From the NCBI RefSeq assembly GCF_007570835.1, contig NZ_SUNC01000001.1:248001-312000 (forward strand): a stretch of 64,000 bases of DNA. The letters run 5' to 3'. Positions 1-9,803 of this stretch are shown piece after piece. The position numbers and the translations under genes are program-made. Under the pieces are notes generated by a model, which saw nothing but the letters and a program-made list of their open reading frames with translations, did no database searches and was not told where the DNA came from. How positions within the stretch are numbered: position 1 is the first letter of the stretch; each line of letters opens with the position of its first letter. Origin of the DNA: Croceicoccus sediminis. Lineage in GTDB: Bacteria; Pseudomonadota; Alphaproteobacteria; Sphingomonadales; Sphingomonadaceae.

Positions 1-1058
1 CAGCCGTCGATCCGGGCGTACCATTCCGACAGGTTTTGCGCAGAAGCGCCGGTCGCTTTCCACTCGTCGATCATCTGGCGCAGGACAAGCGCGCAGTCGC
101 CGATGATTGGCAGGTCGACCTGAACCGTCTTGTTGATGGACGAACGGTCGATGTCGATGTGGATCTTTGTTGCATCGGGCGCGAAATCCTCGATCCGGCC
201 AGTGACGCGGTCGTCGAAACGCGCGCCGACACAGATGACGAGGTCCGAACGGTTCATCGCCATGTTGGCTTCGTAAGTGCCGTGCATTCCCAGCATGCCC
301 AGCCACGCCTTGTTCTGCGCGGGGAAGGCACCAAGGCCCATCAGCGTGCTGGTCACCGGCGCACCGGTCAGGTCCTGCAGCTCACGCAACAGTTCCGATG
401 CCTCCGGCCCGGAATTGATGACCCCGCCGCCCGTATAGAGGACGGGTGCCTTTGCTGCCGCGATCAGGGCCACGGCCTTGGCAATCGCCTCTGGCGCGCC
501 GGTCGTGGGCGGATTGAAGCGTGAACGCGGCTCGGCCTGCGTCGTGGGCGCGCTGGCGACCTGAACGTCCTTGGGAATGTCGATCACGACGGGGCCGGGG
601 CGTCCGGTCGTGGCGATCTTGAAGGCCTCGTTGATCGTCGCGGCAAGGTCGGCCGGGTCTTTGACGAGGTAGTTGTGCTTCGTGCAGTGGCGCGTGATGC
701 CGACCGTGTCCGCTTCCTGGAACGCGTCGGTGCCGATCATCGCGGTTGCGACCTGGCCGGTCAGGACGACCATCGGAATCGAATCCATGAACGCATCGGC
801 AATACCGGTCACGGCATTGGTCGCGCCGGGACCGGAGGTGACGAGGACGACGCCCGGCTTGCCGGTGGAACGGGCATAGCCTTCGGCCGCATGGGCCGCC
901 CCTGCCTCGTGCCGGACGAGGATGTGGCGGATGCGGTTGTCGTTGAACAGGGCATCATAGATCGGAAGCACCGCGCCGCCGGGATAGCCGAAGACCACTT
1001 CGACTCCCTGCTCGACAAGGGTGTCCATCAAGATGTCGGCGCCGCTGCGCTCCGTCAC
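1..1058 (-). CDS. ilvB: Acetolactate synthase large subunit (3' part outside window)
   Basis: This enzyme condenses two pyruvates (or pyruvate and 2-ketobutyrate) in a ThDP- and FAD-dependent step, the first common step of branched-chain amino acid synthesis. The frame read from the GTG at 1058 begins VTERSGADILMDTLVEQGVE and continues FGYPGGAVLPIYD, the typical ThDP-binding N-terminus of IlvB/IlvI. It is open to the window edge, where it reads NLSEWYARIDG, so about 350 of the usual 580-600 residues are visible. GTG is the start because GGAG lies about 8 bases upstream and no better codon exists. The regulatory subunit ilvN would be expected beyond the window. A promoter and hairpin in the leader are listed separately. 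Confidence 0.95.
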   Translation of the reverse strand, partial: MTERSGADILMDTLVEQGVEVVFGYPGGAVLPIYDALFNDNRIRHILVRHEAGAAHAAEGYARSTGKPGVVLVTSGPGATNAVTGIADAFMDSIPMVVLTGQVATAMIGTDAFQEADTVGITRHCTKHNYLVKDPADLAATINEAFKIATTGRPGPVVIDIPKDVQVASAPTTQAEPRSRFNPPTTGAPEAIAKAVALIAAAKAPVLYTGGGVINSGPEASELLRELQDLTGAPVTSTLMGLGAFPAQNKAWLGMLGMHGTYEANMAMNRSDLVICVGARFDDRVTGRIEDFAPDATKIHIDIDRSSINKTVQVDLPIIGDCALVLRQMIDEWKATGASAQNLSEWYARIDG

Positions 1059-1097
1059 GTTTCGTCTCCGTCAGCAAGGGTTCTGGTCAAGAAAATG

Positions 1098-1122
1098 GGC
1101 CCGGGTGACGTGCACCCGGGCC
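1098..1122 (-). terminator. Strong hairpin in the miaA-ilvB gap (terminator or attenuator)
   Basis: A perfect 10-bp stem, GGCCCGGGTG at 1098-1107 pairing with CACCCGGGCC at 1113-1122, encloses a 5-base loop. On the minus strand it is followed by CATTTTCTTG, a weak U-rich tract. It lies after the miaA stop and also inside the predicted ilvB leader. It could therefore end miaA transcription or attenuate ilvB. No short leader ORF rich in Ile, Leu or Val codons precedes it. Confidence 0.5.
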
Positions 1123-1149
1123 TCTCTCTCCCAACTCAATTGAAGGGCG

Positions 1150-1178
1150 CACTAGGCGACACAGAATATCATGTCAAC
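1150..1178 (-). promoter_or_regulatory. Sigma-70 type promoter for ilvB
   Basis: On the minus strand TTGACA (1178-1173) is separated by 17 bases from TAGTGC (1155-1150). The -35 box is perfect and the -10 box is weak. It overlaps the last codons of miaA and would start a transcript near 1143 with a leader of about 85 nt before the ilvB GTG. Confidence 0.5.
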
Positions 1179-2155
1179 CGCAAATTTCGTAATAATATTT
1201 CTATTATTGCCGCTTTTGAGTAATCTTTTGTTTCAAACCGGTGCCAGTCAGCCGGTGGCTGGTGGCGGAACCAGGTGTACTGGCGCTTTGCGTACCGACG
1301 AGTCGCCTGCGAACCGCGCCTTGCCGCCTCGGCCTCGTCGTATTCGCCGCACAGGAAACCCGCGATTTCCGGAACACCGATCGCCCGCATCACCGGCAGG
1401 TCGGGATCGAGCTTGCGGGCCAGCAGGTCGCGAGCTTCGCCGATCGCGCCTTGTTCCAGCATCAGGTCGAAGCGAAGATCGCACTTTTCGTAAAGCGTGT
1501 CCCGGTCCGGGATCAGGATCGCGGCGGTCAGGTCGATCGCGTCACCGATCCCGCCTTCCAGCCGCCGTTGCCAATAAGCCATCGGATGGCCCGTACTGCG
1601 CACGACTTCCAGCGCGCGGGCGATACGGGTCGTGTCCGCGGGATTGAGCCGGGCCGCCGCTTCGGGGTCTTCTATGGTGAGAGCGGCGTGGGCATCGGTG
1701 ACATCGAGGGCGCGCACGGCTTCGCGGATGGCAGGGTCGATGGCCGGGATCGGGGCGATGCCGTCGATCAGGGTTCTCAGGTAAAGGCCGGTCCCGCCGA
1801 CAAGGATGGGCAGGCGGCCTTCGCCATGGGCCCTGGCAATCTCCTGCTTCGCCCGTGCGGCCCAGTCGGCGGCCGAACAGGGCTGCGCACCGTCCCATGC
1901 CCCGAACAGGACATGGCGCACACCGCGCATTTCCGCATCGCTCGGCCGGGCGGACAGGACACGCAAATCGGCATAGACCTGCGCGCTGTCGGCATTGATC
2001 ACGGTGGCCGGCATACCGGCCTTTTCAGCCCCAAGGGCGAGGTCGACCGCGAGATCGCTCTTGCCGCTGGCGGTCGGCCCTGCAATGAGCGCGACCCGAG
2101 GCTTCGCATCACCATGCGAGAAGCCGGAATTCGAGGAGATAGCATCCGTGCTCAT
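1169..2155 (-). CDS. miaA: tRNA dimethylallyltransferase
   Basis: MiaA transfers the dimethylallyl group to A37 of tRNAs that read UNN codons. The protein is 328 residues, close to the family norm. It carries the P-loop GPTASGKS at about residues 26-33, followed by the [12 protein letters not shown] and [14 protein letters not shown] segments typical of MiaA. The frame stays open further upstream to 2416, but that extension lies antisense to serB and resembles nothing. The ATG at 2155 gives the natural N-terminus [12 protein letters not shown]. No strong Shine-Dalgarno is visible. The start codon overlaps the divergent serB start by eight bases. Confidence 0.93.
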   Translation of the reverse strand: MSTDAISSNSGFSHGDAKPRVALIAGPTASGKSDLAVDLALGAEKAGMPATVINADSAQVYADLRVLSARPSDAEMRGVRHVLFGAWDGAQPCSAADWAARAKQEIARAHGEGRLPILVGGTGLYLRTLIDGIAPIPAIDPAIREAVRALDVTDAHAALTIEDPEAAARLNPADTTRIARALEVVRSTGHPMAYWQRRLEGGIGDAIDLTAAILIPDRDTLYEKCDLRFDLMLEQGAIGEARDLLARKLDPDLPVMRAIGVPEIAGFLCGEYDEAEAARRGSQATRRYAKRQYTWFRHQPPADWHRFETKDYSKAAIIEILLRNLRLT

Positions 2156-3032
2156 TGCCCGGCTGATAGCAGACCCGGCCATATTGGAAACCGCGCTCGA
2201 CAAGGCGGCGAAGGCCCTGGCCGAAAAGGGTTGGGCCATTGCAGGCGCCCAGATGCTCGATTTCTGCGGCGATGTTCTGGAGATCGACCTGGCTGACGGA
2301 GACCCGGCGGAAGTGCGCGCGATCCTTGGCGAGGCATTCGGCCCCTGCGATCTGCTGATGTCCGATCGCGAAATCGCGGTGCCGCAGCTTTTCGTGTCCG
2401 ACATGGATTCCACCATGATCGGTCAGGAATGCATCGACGAACTGGCTGATTATGCCGGGATCAAGGACCAGATCGCCGAGATCACCGAACGTGCGATGCA
2501 GGGCGAACTGGATTTCGCCAGCGCGCTGACCGAACGCGTCGGACTTCTTGAAGGACTTGAGGAAAGCGCGATAAGGCGTTGTCTTGACGAACGTATTCGC
2601 CCGATGCCCGGCGCGCGTGTGCTTGTCGAAACGCTGAAGTCTCGCGGCTGTCGCACTGTTCTGGTCACCGGAGGGTTTCACTCGTTCGCCGATCCGGTTG
2701 CCGAAATGCTCGGTTTCGAACGCGTTGTCGGTAACGTGCTGGGCGTCGACGGGGGTAAGCTGACCGGCAAGCTGGCGGCGGAAATCGTCGACAGCGGGAC
2801 GAAGCTGGCGACGCTGGAGCAGGAATTGGCGCGACTGGGCAATGGCGCGCTGTCACTGGCGACCGGCGACGGCGCGAACGACATTCCGATGATCGAGGCG
2901 GCGGATTTTGGCGTTGCCTACTACGCAAAGCCCAAGGCCAAGGCGGCGGCAAACGGATGGATCGAACGGGGCGACCTGACCGATCTTCTGAAACTGCTCG
3001 GCGTGCCGCAGGGTGACTGGGTCGCCGACTAG
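2148..3032 (+). CDS. serB: Phosphoserine phosphatase
   Basis: SerB is a HAD-superfamily enzyme that dephosphorylates L-phosphoserine in the last step of serine synthesis. An N-terminal ACT-like region (residues 1-75) precedes the nucleophile motif DMDSTM, with the catalytic Asp near residue 85. Motif [12 protein letters not shown], follows near the C-terminus. I chose the GTG at 2148 because GAGGAG (2133-2138) stands at the right distance and the protein then starts [10 protein letters not shown]. Upstream in-frame codons to 1995 would run antisense to miaA. The 3' end overlaps the convergent nitroreductase gene by four bases. Confidence 0.93.
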   Translation: MLIARLIADPAILETALDKAAKALAEKGWAIAGAQMLDFCGDVLEIDLADGDPAEVRAILGEAFGPCDLLMSDREIAVPQLFVSDMDSTMIGQECIDELADYAGIKDQIAEITERAMQGELDFASALTERVGLLEGLEESAIRRCLDERIRPMPGARVLVETLKSRGCRTVLVTGGFHSFADPVAEMLGFERVVGNVLGVDGGKLTGKLAAEIVDSGTKLATLEQELARLGNGALSLATGDGANDIPMIEAADFGVAYYAKPKAKAAANGWIERGDLTDLLKLLGVPQGDWVAD

Positions 3033-3700
3033 ATCCAGCTGCTGATCCGGGAGAGCGGTTTCTTGATTGTGGCATGATCGGGCACCGTCGCATCGGCGGC
3101 AGGGTGGCCGACGACCACGATCATCATTGCTTTCTCTTCCTTCGGCCGCTGGCAGATTTCGCGCAGGAAATGCATCGGCGCGGGCGTGTGGGTCAGTGTC
3201 GCCAGTCCCGCTTCGTGCAGCGTTGACAGCAACAGGCCGCACGCAATCCCGACGCTTTCAGTGACGTAGTAGTTCTGCGTCACGTGATCTTCATCGATGC
3301 CGCCGCGCCGCTGGGCGAAGACGACGATGAGCCAGGGCGCGGTTTCGAGGTAGGGCTTGTCCTGGTCAGTGTGGAGCGGGGCGAGGGCGTCGAGCCACTC
3401 TTCACCCGCGCGCCCGTCATAGAACGCCTTTTCTTCCGCTTCTGCCGCCTCGCGGATGGCGCGTTTTGCTTCGGGCGAACCGACGACGGCGAAATGCCAT
3501 GGCTGATGGTTCGCACCCGACGGAGCGGTTCCGGCAGCGGCGATCGCCATTTCGATTACTTCGCGCGGAACGGGTTTGTCGGTGAAAGATCGGCACGAAT
3601 GGCGCGTGCGCAGCCGTTCATAGGCCGCGCGCGCGATCTCCACGCGTTCCTCGTCGCTCAGGTCCGGCAGCGCAGGGAAAGGCTGCCGGTCCTCGCTCAC
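3029..3700 (-). CDS. Nitroreductase family protein
   Basis: This is an FMN-dependent NAD(P)H oxidoreductase of the nitroreductase fold. The motif [13 protein letters not shown] near the N-terminus is the FMN-phosphate-binding arginine region. [14 protein letters not shown] and the C-terminal [12 protein letters not shown] also fit the family. The substrate cannot be read from sequence. The GTG at 3700 overlaps the purL stop in a GTGA junction, suggesting translational coupling to purL. A second GTG four codons upstream (3712) is an alternative start inside purL. The gene overlaps serB by four bases at its 3' end. Confidence 0.85.
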   Translation of the reverse strand: MSEDRQPFPALPDLSDEERVEIARAAYERLRTRHSCRSFTDKPVPREVIEMAIAAAGTAPSGANHQPWHFAVVGSPEAKRAIREAAEAEEKAFYDGRAGEEWLDALAPLHTDQDKPYLETAPWLIVVFAQRRGGIDEDHVTQNYYVTESVGIACGLLLSTLHEAGLATLTHTPAPMHFLREICQRPKEEKAMMIVVVGHPAADATVPDHATIKKPLSRISSWI

Positions 3701-5931
3701 GCTTCCATCCACTCTTCGAAAAAGGACAAGTGCGCAGCCTTCAGGTCGGCGACCGCAACACGGCTTTCGCCGGCGATGGAGCGGAAGACCACCTCGTCAC
3801 CCTCGACATCGCCAAGCGCGACGGCAGCAAGGCCGGCGGCTTCGGCCGCTTCGAGGATCGGTTCCGCCTCGGCAGCGGTCACGACATAGCGCGACTGGTC
3901 TTCACCGAACCAGAACGCAGCGGCACTGGACCGACCTTCGGGCAGGGCAACCGCGCAGCCAAGGCCGCTTGCCATCGCCATTTCGGCCAGCGCCACGGCA
4001 AGGCCGCCGTCCGAACAGTCGTGAACGGCGGTCGCCACGCCGTCGGCGATCAGCTTGCGCACGGTTTCGCCCGCACGCTTGGCAAGCTCCAGCCCAACCG
4101 GCGGGGGCGGACCTTCCTCACGCCCGTGCAGGTTGCGCAGGTAAAGCGACTGGCCAAGGTGGCCGCTCTCACCGCCGATGACGACGATCTGGTGGCCCGC
4201 GGCCTTGAAGCCAATGGTCGCCATGATCTCGTGGTCCTGCATCAGGCCGACGCCGCCGATGGCGGGCGTGGGCAGGATGGCCGAACCGCCGCCAGTCGCC
4301 TTGCTCTCGTTATAAAGGCTGACGTTGCCCGACACGATCGGGAAGTCGAGCGTGCGGCAGGCATCGCCCATGCCGTTGAGGCAACCGACGAACTGGGCCA
4401 TGATCTCGGGCCGCTGCGGATTGCCGAAGTTGAGGCAGTTGGTTACCGCCAGCGGCGTCGCGCCGACGGCCGAAATGTTGCGATAGGCCTCTGCAATCGC
4501 CTGCTTGCCGCCTTCGTATGGGTCGGCATAGCAATAGCGCGGGGTGCAATCGGTGCTGATCGCCAGAGCCTTTTTCGTGCCGTGGACACGAACGACAGCC
4601 GCGTCGCCGCCGGACTTTTGAAGCGTATCGGCGCCGACCTGCGAATCGTACTGTTCCCAGATCCACTTGCGCGAGGCGAGATCGGGCGTCGCCAGAAGGG
4701 CCTTCAGATCGGCCGCGACATCGGTGCTTTCCGGCACTTCGCCCAGCGGCTTGGTACCGGCCCAGGCGGCATATTCCTCGCGGCTGACATAGGGGCGTTC
4801 GTATTCCGGCGCGTCTGCGGCCAGGGGCCCAAGCGGAATGTCGCAAACGACCTCGCCGCCGAATTCGAGCACCATGTGCTGCGTATCGGTGACTTCGCCG
4901 ATGACCGCGAAGTCCAGCTCCCACTTGCGGAAGATAGCCTCGGCCATTGCTTCCTTGCCGGGCTTCAGGACCATGAGCATGCGCTCCTGGCTCTCGCTCA
5001 GCATCATTTCATAGGGTGTCATACCCTCTTCGCGGCAAGGCACCTTGTCCATGTCGAGCCGGATGCCCGCCTTGCCGTTGGTCGCCATCTCGACCGACGA
5101 GGAGGTGAGGCCCGCCGCGCCCATGTCCTGGATCGCGACGATGGCGTCGGTCGACATGAGCTCAAGACAGGCTTCGATCAGCAGCTTTTCCACGAAGGGA
5201 TCGCCGACCTGAACGGTGGGGCGCTTTTCCTCGATGTCGTCACCGAAATCGGCGCTGGCCATCGTTGCGCCGTGAATACCGTCGCGGCCCGTCTTCGATC
5301 CGACATAGACGATGGGGTTACCGACGCCCGTCGCGGCCGAATAGAAAATCTTGTCCGCATCCGCGACACCGACGGTCATCGCATTGACAAGGATGTTGCC
5401 GTCATAGGCCTTGTGGAAATTCGTCTCGCCCCCGACGGTCGGCACGCCGACGCAGTTGCCATATCCGCCGATGCCTTCGACCACGCCTTTGACAAGATGC
5501 TTCATCTTGGGATGGTCGGGCCGTCCGAAACGCAGCGCGTTCATGTTCGCCACCGGACGCGCACCCATCGTGAACACGTCGCGCAGGATGCCGCCAACGC
5601 CGGTTGCCGCGCCCTGATAGGGTTCGATGTAGGACGGGTGGTTGTGGCTCTCCATCTTGAAGATCGCAGCCAGTTTCGTCCCATCCGGCCCGTCGCCGAT
5701 GTCGATGACGCCCGCGTTCTCGCCCGGACCGCAGATGACCCACGGTGCCTCTGTCGGCAGCTTCTTCAGGTGGAAGCGCGAGGACTTGTAGGAGCAATGC
5801 TCGGACCACATGACCGAAAAAATGCCCAGTTCGACCAGGTTCGGTTCGCGGCCCAGCGCATGCAGGACGCGTTCGTATTCTTCGGGGGAGAGGCCGTGAG
5901 CCTCGACGACGTCAGGGGTGATCTCGCTCAT
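3697..5931 (-). CDS. purL: Phosphoribosylformylglycinamidine synthase, small-type PurL
   Basis: PurL is the ATP-dependent synthetase subunit that converts FGAR to FGAM in de novo purine synthesis, working with separate PurS and PurQ. The product is 744 residues, matching the short PurL form. It shows [11 protein letters not shown] (catalytic His near residue 45), [18 protein letters not shown] and, in the second half, [14 protein letters not shown]. The start ATG at 5931 has AAGGG upstream. The 33 codons open further upstream, which reach a start on the far side of the xseB promoter region, look non-coding. purS and purQ are not in the window. Confidence 0.96.
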   Translation of the reverse strand: MSEITPDVVEAHGLSPEEYERVLHALGREPNLVELGIFSVMWSEHCSYKSSRFHLKKLPTEAPWVICGPGENAGVIDIGDGPDGTKLAAIFKMESHNHPSYIEPYQGAATGVGGILRDVFTMGARPVANMNALRFGRPDHPKMKHLVKGVVEGIGGYGNCVGVPTVGGETNFHKAYDGNILVNAMTVGVADADKIFYSAATGVGNPIVYVGSKTGRDGIHGATMASADFGDDIEEKRPTVQVGDPFVEKLLIEACLELMSTDAIVAIQDMGAAGLTSSSVEMATNGKAGIRLDMDKVPCREEGMTPYEMMLSESQERMLMVLKPGKEAMAEAIFRKWELDFAVIGEVTDTQHMVLEFGGEVVCDIPLGPLAADAPEYERPYVSREEYAAWAGTKPLGEVPESTDVAADLKALLATPDLASRKWIWEQYDSQVGADTLQKSGGDAAVVRVHGTKKALAISTDCTPRYCYADPYEGGKQAIAEAYRNISAVGATPLAVTNCLNFGNPQRPEIMAQFVGCLNGMGDACRTLDFPIVSGNVSLYNESKATGGGSAILPTPAIGGVGLMQDHEIMATIGFKAAGHQIVVIGGESGHLGQSLYLRNLHGREEGPPPPVGLELAKRAGETVRKLIADGVATAVHDCSDGGLAVALAEMAMASGLGCAVALPEGRSSAAAFWFGEDQSRYVVTAAEAEPILEAAEAAGLAAVALGDVEGDEVVFRSIAGESRVAVADLKAAHLSFFEEWMEA

Positions 5932-6041
5932 GCTTCGCGCCCTTAAACAGGCCAGCGTCCCCTTGCCAGTCCCAATTTGCCGGTTGTCAGCCCTTTGTCG
6001 ACGCTTGACCGCATCGAAGCGCGTCGCCATTGCTGTCGCCC

Positions 6042-6293
6042 ATGGATGAGGCTCCTCAAGATATCTCCGCCCTGACTTACGAACAGGCCCTCAAAGCATT
6101 GGAAGACGTGGTGCGCAGGCTGGAAAGCGGGGAAGTCGCGCTGGACGAATCGATTTCTCTGTACGAGCGCGGTGAAAAGCTGCGTGCCCACTGCCAGGCG
6201 CGGCTCGACGCGGCGCAGGCCCGGATCGAGAAGATCGTGGCCGGTCCCGACGGCGTGCCGCAGGGCACGCGTCCGTTCGACGAAGGCGCCTGA
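6042..6293 (+). CDS. xseB: Exodeoxyribonuclease VII small subunit
   Basis: XseB binds the XseA catalytic subunit in the single-strand-specific exonuclease VII. The 83-residue product contains the family signature: [20 protein letters not shown], then [19 protein letters not shown]. Its length is normal. The ATG at 6042 gives MDEAPQDIS; an upstream TTG is a weaker alternative. It is divergent from purL and lies four bases before ispA, an arrangement seen in many proteobacteria (xseB-ispA, often followed by dxs, which is absent here). Confidence 0.93.
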   Translation: MDEAPQDISALTYEQALKALEDVVRRLESGEVALDESISLYERGEKLRAHCQARLDAAQARIEKIVAGPDGVPQGTRPFDEGA

Positions 6294-6297
6294 GGCG

Positions 6298-7224
6298 ATG
6301 GCGGTCGAAGGCGTGGTCGGTCGTAACGTGCTGGGCGAGGCGCTAGCCTCGATCCGGGAAGAGGTGGATCGCCACTTCGACATTCTTCTTCCCGTACCCG
6401 ACGATGCACGCGCCCGGTTGATAGAGGCCATGCGCTATGCCGCGATCGGTGGGGGCAAACGACTGCGTCCGCTGCTGTTGACGGCGACGGCACAGATGTT
6501 CGGCGTGGACCGCGAGGCTGCGGTGCGGACCGGGTGTGCGGTCGAATCGATCCACGTCTATTCGCTGATCCACGACGATCTGCCCTGCATGGACGATGAC
6601 GACATGCGCCGCGGCCAGCCGACGGTTCACCTCCAATATGACGAGGCGACGGCGGTTCTGGCGGGGGACGCGCTTCATGCGCTCGCCTTCGACATTCTGG
6701 TCAGCCCGCAAGTGACCAGCGATCCCTTCGTGCGCAGCGAACTCGTGGCGTGCCTTGCCAGAGGCAGCGGCATGGACGGCATGGCGGGCGGCCAGATGAT
6801 GGACATCGTCGCCGAAGAAGCGGGCGAGGGGGATGATGGCTTCGACCTGCATACGGTGACGCGGCTTCAGCAGCTCAAGACCGGCGCCTTGTTGAGCGCA
6901 TCGGTCGAAATGGGCGCGATACTCGGGCGCGTGCCGCCGGAAGGGCGCGCGCATCTGAAAAGCTATGCCCGGGACATCGGGCTCGCGTTTCAGATCGCCG
7001 ACGACCTGCTTGACCACGAAGGTGACGAGGAACTGGCAGGCAAGGCGCTTCGCAAGGATGCGGAGGCGGGCAAGGCGACTTTCGTGTCGCTGCTGGGTGC
7101 ACAGCGCGCTCGCGAACAGGCAGAAATGCTGGTGCGACAGGCAATCGGACACCTGACGTCCTATGGCGCGGAGGCCGAAGTGCTGCGCGCCGTTGCACGT
7201 TATATCGTCGAACGGGACCGCTAA
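6298..7224 (+). CDS. ispA: Polyprenyl (farnesyl) diphosphate synthase
   Basis: This trans-prenyltransferase builds farnesyl (or geranyl) diphosphate from IPP and DMAPP. Both aspartate-rich motifs are present: HDDLPCMDDDDMRRG (first, DDx4D type) and FQIADDLLDHEGD (second). GGGKRLRPLL and QLKTGALL are also typical. The 308-residue length fits short-chain synthases. The start lies four bases after the xseB stop, so the two genes are co-transcribed. The usual partner dxs does not follow; coaD does. Confidence 0.92.
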   Translation: MAVEGVVGRNVLGEALASIREEVDRHFDILLPVPDDARARLIEAMRYAAIGGGKRLRPLLLTATAQMFGVDREAAVRTGCAVESIHVYSLIHDDLPCMDDDDMRRGQPTVHLQYDEATAVLAGDALHALAFDILVSPQVTSDPFVRSELVACLARGSGMDGMAGGQMMDIVAEEAGEGDDGFDLHTVTRLQQLKTGALLSASVEMGAILGRVPPEGRAHLKSYARDIGLAFQIADDLLDHEGDEELAGKALRKDAEAGKATFVSLLGAQRAREQAEMLVRQAIGHLTSYGAEAEVLRAVARYIVERDR

Positions 7225-7256
7225 GGACCGTGCAGGGGCCGGATACGGGGAGAGGC

Positions 7257-7769
7257 ATGAGCAAGCGTATCGGAATCTATCCGGGAACATTCGATCCCAT
7301 CACGTTGGGCCACCGCGACATCATTCGCCGCGGGTCCAAGCTGGTCGACGAACTGATCATCGGGGTGACGACGAACCCGTCGAAGAACCCGATGTTCACG
7401 CCGGACGAACGCATGGAAATGGTCAAGCGCGAGGTTGCCGACCTTGGCATCGACAATGTCCGGGTCGTGGGGTTTAACGCCTTGCTGATCAAGTTCGCGC
7501 AGAAAATGGGCGCGAACGTCATCGTGCGCGGCCTGCGCGCGGTTGCCGACTTCGAATACGAATACCAGATGGCGGGCATGAACCAGCAGCTCGATCCGGG
7601 GATCGAGACCGTGTTCCTCATGGCCGACGTCTCGCTTCAGCCGATCGCATCGAAGCTGGTGAAGGAAATTGCCCAGTTCGGCGGCGAGATTTCCCGCTTT
7701 GTCAGCAAGGATGTCTGTGACGAAGTCATCGCCAGGGTCGAACGGGAAGGGCCGAAGGGCGACTATTGA
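7257..7769 (+). CDS. coaD: Phosphopantetheine adenylyltransferase
   Basis: CoaD transfers AMP from ATP to 4'-phosphopantetheine in coenzyme A synthesis. The 170-residue protein opens with YPGTFDPITLGH, which contains the nucleotidyltransferase motif T-x-G-H (residues 16-19). It continues with NPMFTPDERMEMV, VRGLRAVADFEYEYQMA and a C-terminal FVSKDVCDEV segment. The ATG at 7257 follows GGGGAGAGG at good spacing. In-frame codons upstream to 7230 are probably not used. It is 32 bases after ispA and likely in the same transcript. Confidence 0.95.
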   Translation: MSKRIGIYPGTFDPITLGHRDIIRRGSKLVDELIIGVTTNPSKNPMFTPDERMEMVKREVADLGIDNVRVVGFNALLIKFAQKMGANVIVRGLRAVADFEYEYQMAGMNQQLDPGIETVFLMADVSLQPIASKLVKEIAQFGGEISRFVSKDVCDEVIARVEREGPKGDY

Positions 7770-7775
7770 TCCGCT

Positions 7776-7793
7776 GGGTCCGGCAACGGACCC
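7776..7793 (+). terminator. Hairpin after coaD
   Basis: GGGTCCG (7776-7782) and CGGACCC (7787-7793) form a perfect 7-bp stem with a GCAA tetraloop, seven bases after the coaD stop. No T-tract follows, so it may stabilise the mRNA end rather than act as an intrinsic terminator. Confidence 0.4.
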
Positions 7794-7872
7794 GGTCACG
7801 CCATTCATTGAAACGTCAGCCACGGACCGCTAAGCGGCGGACCGAATGTAATTTCGGGATTACCAGAACGAC

Positions 7873-8619
7873 ATGAAGTTCCGCCTTACCGTCCGCGCCG
7901 CTGTTCTTTCCGCCGCGCTTGGCCTTTCTGCAATCGCCGCCCCCGCCATGGCCCAGGACGCCCCCGCCGCAGAGGCGGAGACGACCGAGGCTGCGACGCC
8001 GGCTCCTATCGATCCGGCCACGTACTGGCGCGTCGACCCATCGTTGCAGACCGATCCAGACAACATCCTGTTGCTCGACCTGTCGAACGGCGGCCGTGTG
8101 GCCATCCGGCTGAAGCCCGAATGGGCCCCCAACCATGTCGAGCGTATCAAGACGCTGACCCGTCAGGGGTTCTATAACGGCGTAATCTTCCACCGCGTCA
8201 TCGAAGGGTTCATGGCGCAGACCGGTGATCCGACGGGCACGGGCCGGGGCGGTTCGCAGCTTCCCGACCTGACCGCCGAATTCAACCGCGTGCCGCACCT
8301 TCGCGGTACCGTTGCCGCAGCGCGCGAAGGCGCGAACGAGGATTCGGCCAACAGCCAGTTCTTCATCGTGTTCTATCCCACGATGCAGCTCGACATGAAG
8401 TACACCAACTTCGGCCGCGTCATCGCCGGCATGAACTATGTCGATTCAATCGCGCGGGGACAGCCGCCGGCAAATCCGACAAAGATCCTTCAGGCCTCGC
8501 TCGCCAGCCAGCACCTGGCCCCGCCGTCGACCACGCCGATGCAGGGAGAGATCACCAGCGACATGCTGAACGCCCCGCTGACCGAGGAAGAGGCCGCCGC
8601 GCTCGACGCGGGCAACTGA
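7873..8619 (+). CDS. Peptidylprolyl isomerase, cyclophilin type, exported
   Basis: Cyclophilins isomerise X-Pro peptide bonds. An N-terminal signal peptide with an AMA-QD cleavage site (about residue 28) points to the periplasm, where the protein would help fold outer-membrane or secreted proteins. The cyclophilin domain (about residues 60-205) includes GFYNGVIFHRVIEGFMAQTGDP and ANSQFFIVF, with the catalytic-site Arg and the QFFI strand retained. An Ala/Pro/Glu-rich linker joins signal and domain. It is followed 42 bases later by queA. Confidence 0.9.
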   Translation: MKFRLTVRAAVLSAALGLSAIAAPAMAQDAPAAEAETTEAATPAPIDPATYWRVDPSLQTDPDNILLLDLSNGGRVAIRLKPEWAPNHVERIKTLTRQGFYNGVIFHRVIEGFMAQTGDPTGTGRGGSQLPDLTAEFNRVPHLRGTVAAAREGANEDSANSQFFIVFYPTMQLDMKYTNFGRVIAGMNYVDSIARGQPPANPTKILQASLASQHLAPPSTTPMQGEITSDMLNAPLTEEEAAALDAGN

Positions 8620-8661
8620 GCGGTTTCCTTCGCGCGCGCCAACGGCTAGGCGCGCTCGATC

Positions 8662-9690
8662 ATGCGCGTTGACCTTTTCGATTTCGACCTTCCGCCCGAA
8701 CGCATAGCCCTGCGCCCGGCGCGTCCGCGCGATTCCGCGCAATTGCTTGTCGCGAACGGTGATGCGCCCTTGGCGGACCGGATCGTTCGCGACCTGCCAG
8801 ACGTGCTGAACAAGGGCGACGTGCTGGTCTTCAACGACACGCGCGTCATTCCCGCCCAGTTGGAAGGCCGCCGCGGGGATGCCCGCATCGGCGCGACCTT
8901 GCACAAGCGGATCGACTTGCGCCGTTGGCAGGCCTTCGTCCGCAATGCCAAGCGACTGCGGGTCGGCGAGCGGGTCGATTTTCCCGCCGACGTCACCGCC
9001 ATTGCCGAACAACGGTTGCACGATGGCAGCTTCGTCCTGGCCTTCGAAGGGGAAGAGCCGGTCGAGGTCCTGCTCGAACGCGCAGGGCGGATGCCGCTGC
9101 CGCCCTATATCGCGGGCAAGCGCGAGACGGACGAGGCGGATCGCAGCGATTACCAGACGATGTTTGCGCAAAAGGACGGCGCCGTGGCCGCCCCGACGGC
9201 CGCGCTCCACTTCACGCCCGAACTGATTGCTGCCCTCGATGCGGCAGGTGTCGTGCGCGAAACGCTGACCCTGCATGTGGGAGCGGGCACGTTTCTGCCA
9301 GTGAAGGCCGACGACACCAACGATCACGCGATGCATGCAGAATGGGGCCGGATCGACGCGGCGACGGCGGATCGCCTGAATGCGGCGCGGGCTGCGGGCG
9401 GACGCGTGATTTCTGTCGGCACGACCAGCCTGCGCCTTCTTGAAAGCGCGACGGGGGAGGACGGCGTGATCCGTCCGTTCGAAGGCGATACCTCGATCTT
9501 CATCACGCCGGGATATCGCTTCCGCGCGATCGACGGGCTGATGACGAATTTCCATTTGCCCAAATCGACGCTGTTCATGTTGGTCAGCGCGCTGATGGGG
9601 CTGGAAAAGATGCAGGCCGTCTATGGCCATGCCATCGCCAACGACTACCGGTTTTACAGCTATGGCGACGGGTCGCTGCTGATACCCTGA
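8662..9690 (+). CDS. queA: S-adenosylmethionine:tRNA ribosyltransferase-isomerase
   Basis: QueA transfers the ribose of SAM to the 7-aminomethyl-7-deazaguanine base in tRNA, making epoxyqueuosine. The 342-residue protein begins [20 protein letters not shown]. It also contains [36 protein letters not shown] and [17 protein letters not shown], all QueA hallmarks. The queuosine partner tgt is not adjacent but lies 4.36 kb downstream on the same strand, with four unrelated genes between. Confidence 0.96.
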   Translation: MRVDLFDFDLPPERIALRPARPRDSAQLLVANGDAPLADRIVRDLPDVLNKGDVLVFNDTRVIPAQLEGRRGDARIGATLHKRIDLRRWQAFVRNAKRLRVGERVDFPADVTAIAEQRLHDGSFVLAFEGEEPVEVLLERAGRMPLPPYIAGKRETDEADRSDYQTMFAQKDGAVAAPTAALHFTPELIAALDAAGVVRETLTLHVGAGTFLPVKADDTNDHAMHAEWGRIDAATADRLNAARAAGGRVISVGTTSLRLLESATGEDGVIRPFEGDTSIFITPGYRFRAIDGLMTNFHLPKSTLFMLVSALMGLEKMQAVYGHAIANDYRFYSYGDGSLLIP

Positions 9691-9696
9691 GTGTGC

Positions 9697-9729
9697 AAAA
9701 AAAGGCCCGCCACAATAAAGCGGCGGGCC
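9697..9729 (-). terminator. Intrinsic terminator, best oriented on the minus strand
   Basis: GGCCCGCC (9704-9711) and GGCGGGCC (9722-9729) form an 8-bp stem with a 10-base loop. On the minus strand the stem is followed by seven T residues (complement of A at 9697-9703), a textbook rho-independent terminator. On the plus strand, after queA, the 3' flank is only GAAGTTTGTT. The orientation points to a transcript coming from the right. Confidence 0.75.
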
Positions 9730-9785
9730 GAAGTTTGTTGGAGAAGACACGAGCCAGGTAAGCACGTGCTGAGGCTTCTTCGCGT
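9697..9785 (-). ncRNA. Candidate small RNA ending at the minus-strand terminator
   Basis: No minus-strand protein gene lies upstream of the minus-oriented terminator, yet the 160-base gap contains features of a trans-acting sRNA. There is a small palindrome AGCACGTGCT, then an unpaired pyrimidine run TCTTCTCC that is complementary to Shine-Dalgarno sequences, then the terminator hairpin. The 5' end is my guess. No good promoter was found, only an imperfect FNR/FixK-like box further up. Confidence 0.35.
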
Positions 9786-9803
9786 ATGCAGCGTGGGGTT
9801 TCA

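Noticed and set aside
1060-1145. Branched-chain leader peptide for ilvB attenuation
   Set aside because: The only short frame (GTG to TGA, about 14 codons) has no Ile/Leu/Val run.
1995-2147. Upstream in-frame extension of serB
   Set aside because: It runs antisense through miaA and lacks the serB-like N-terminus; the GTG at 2148 has a proper ribosome site.
3730-5946. Long open frame on the plus strand antisense to purL
   Set aside because: High G+C makes the antisense frame open; composition is unlike protein and purL is unambiguous on the other strand.
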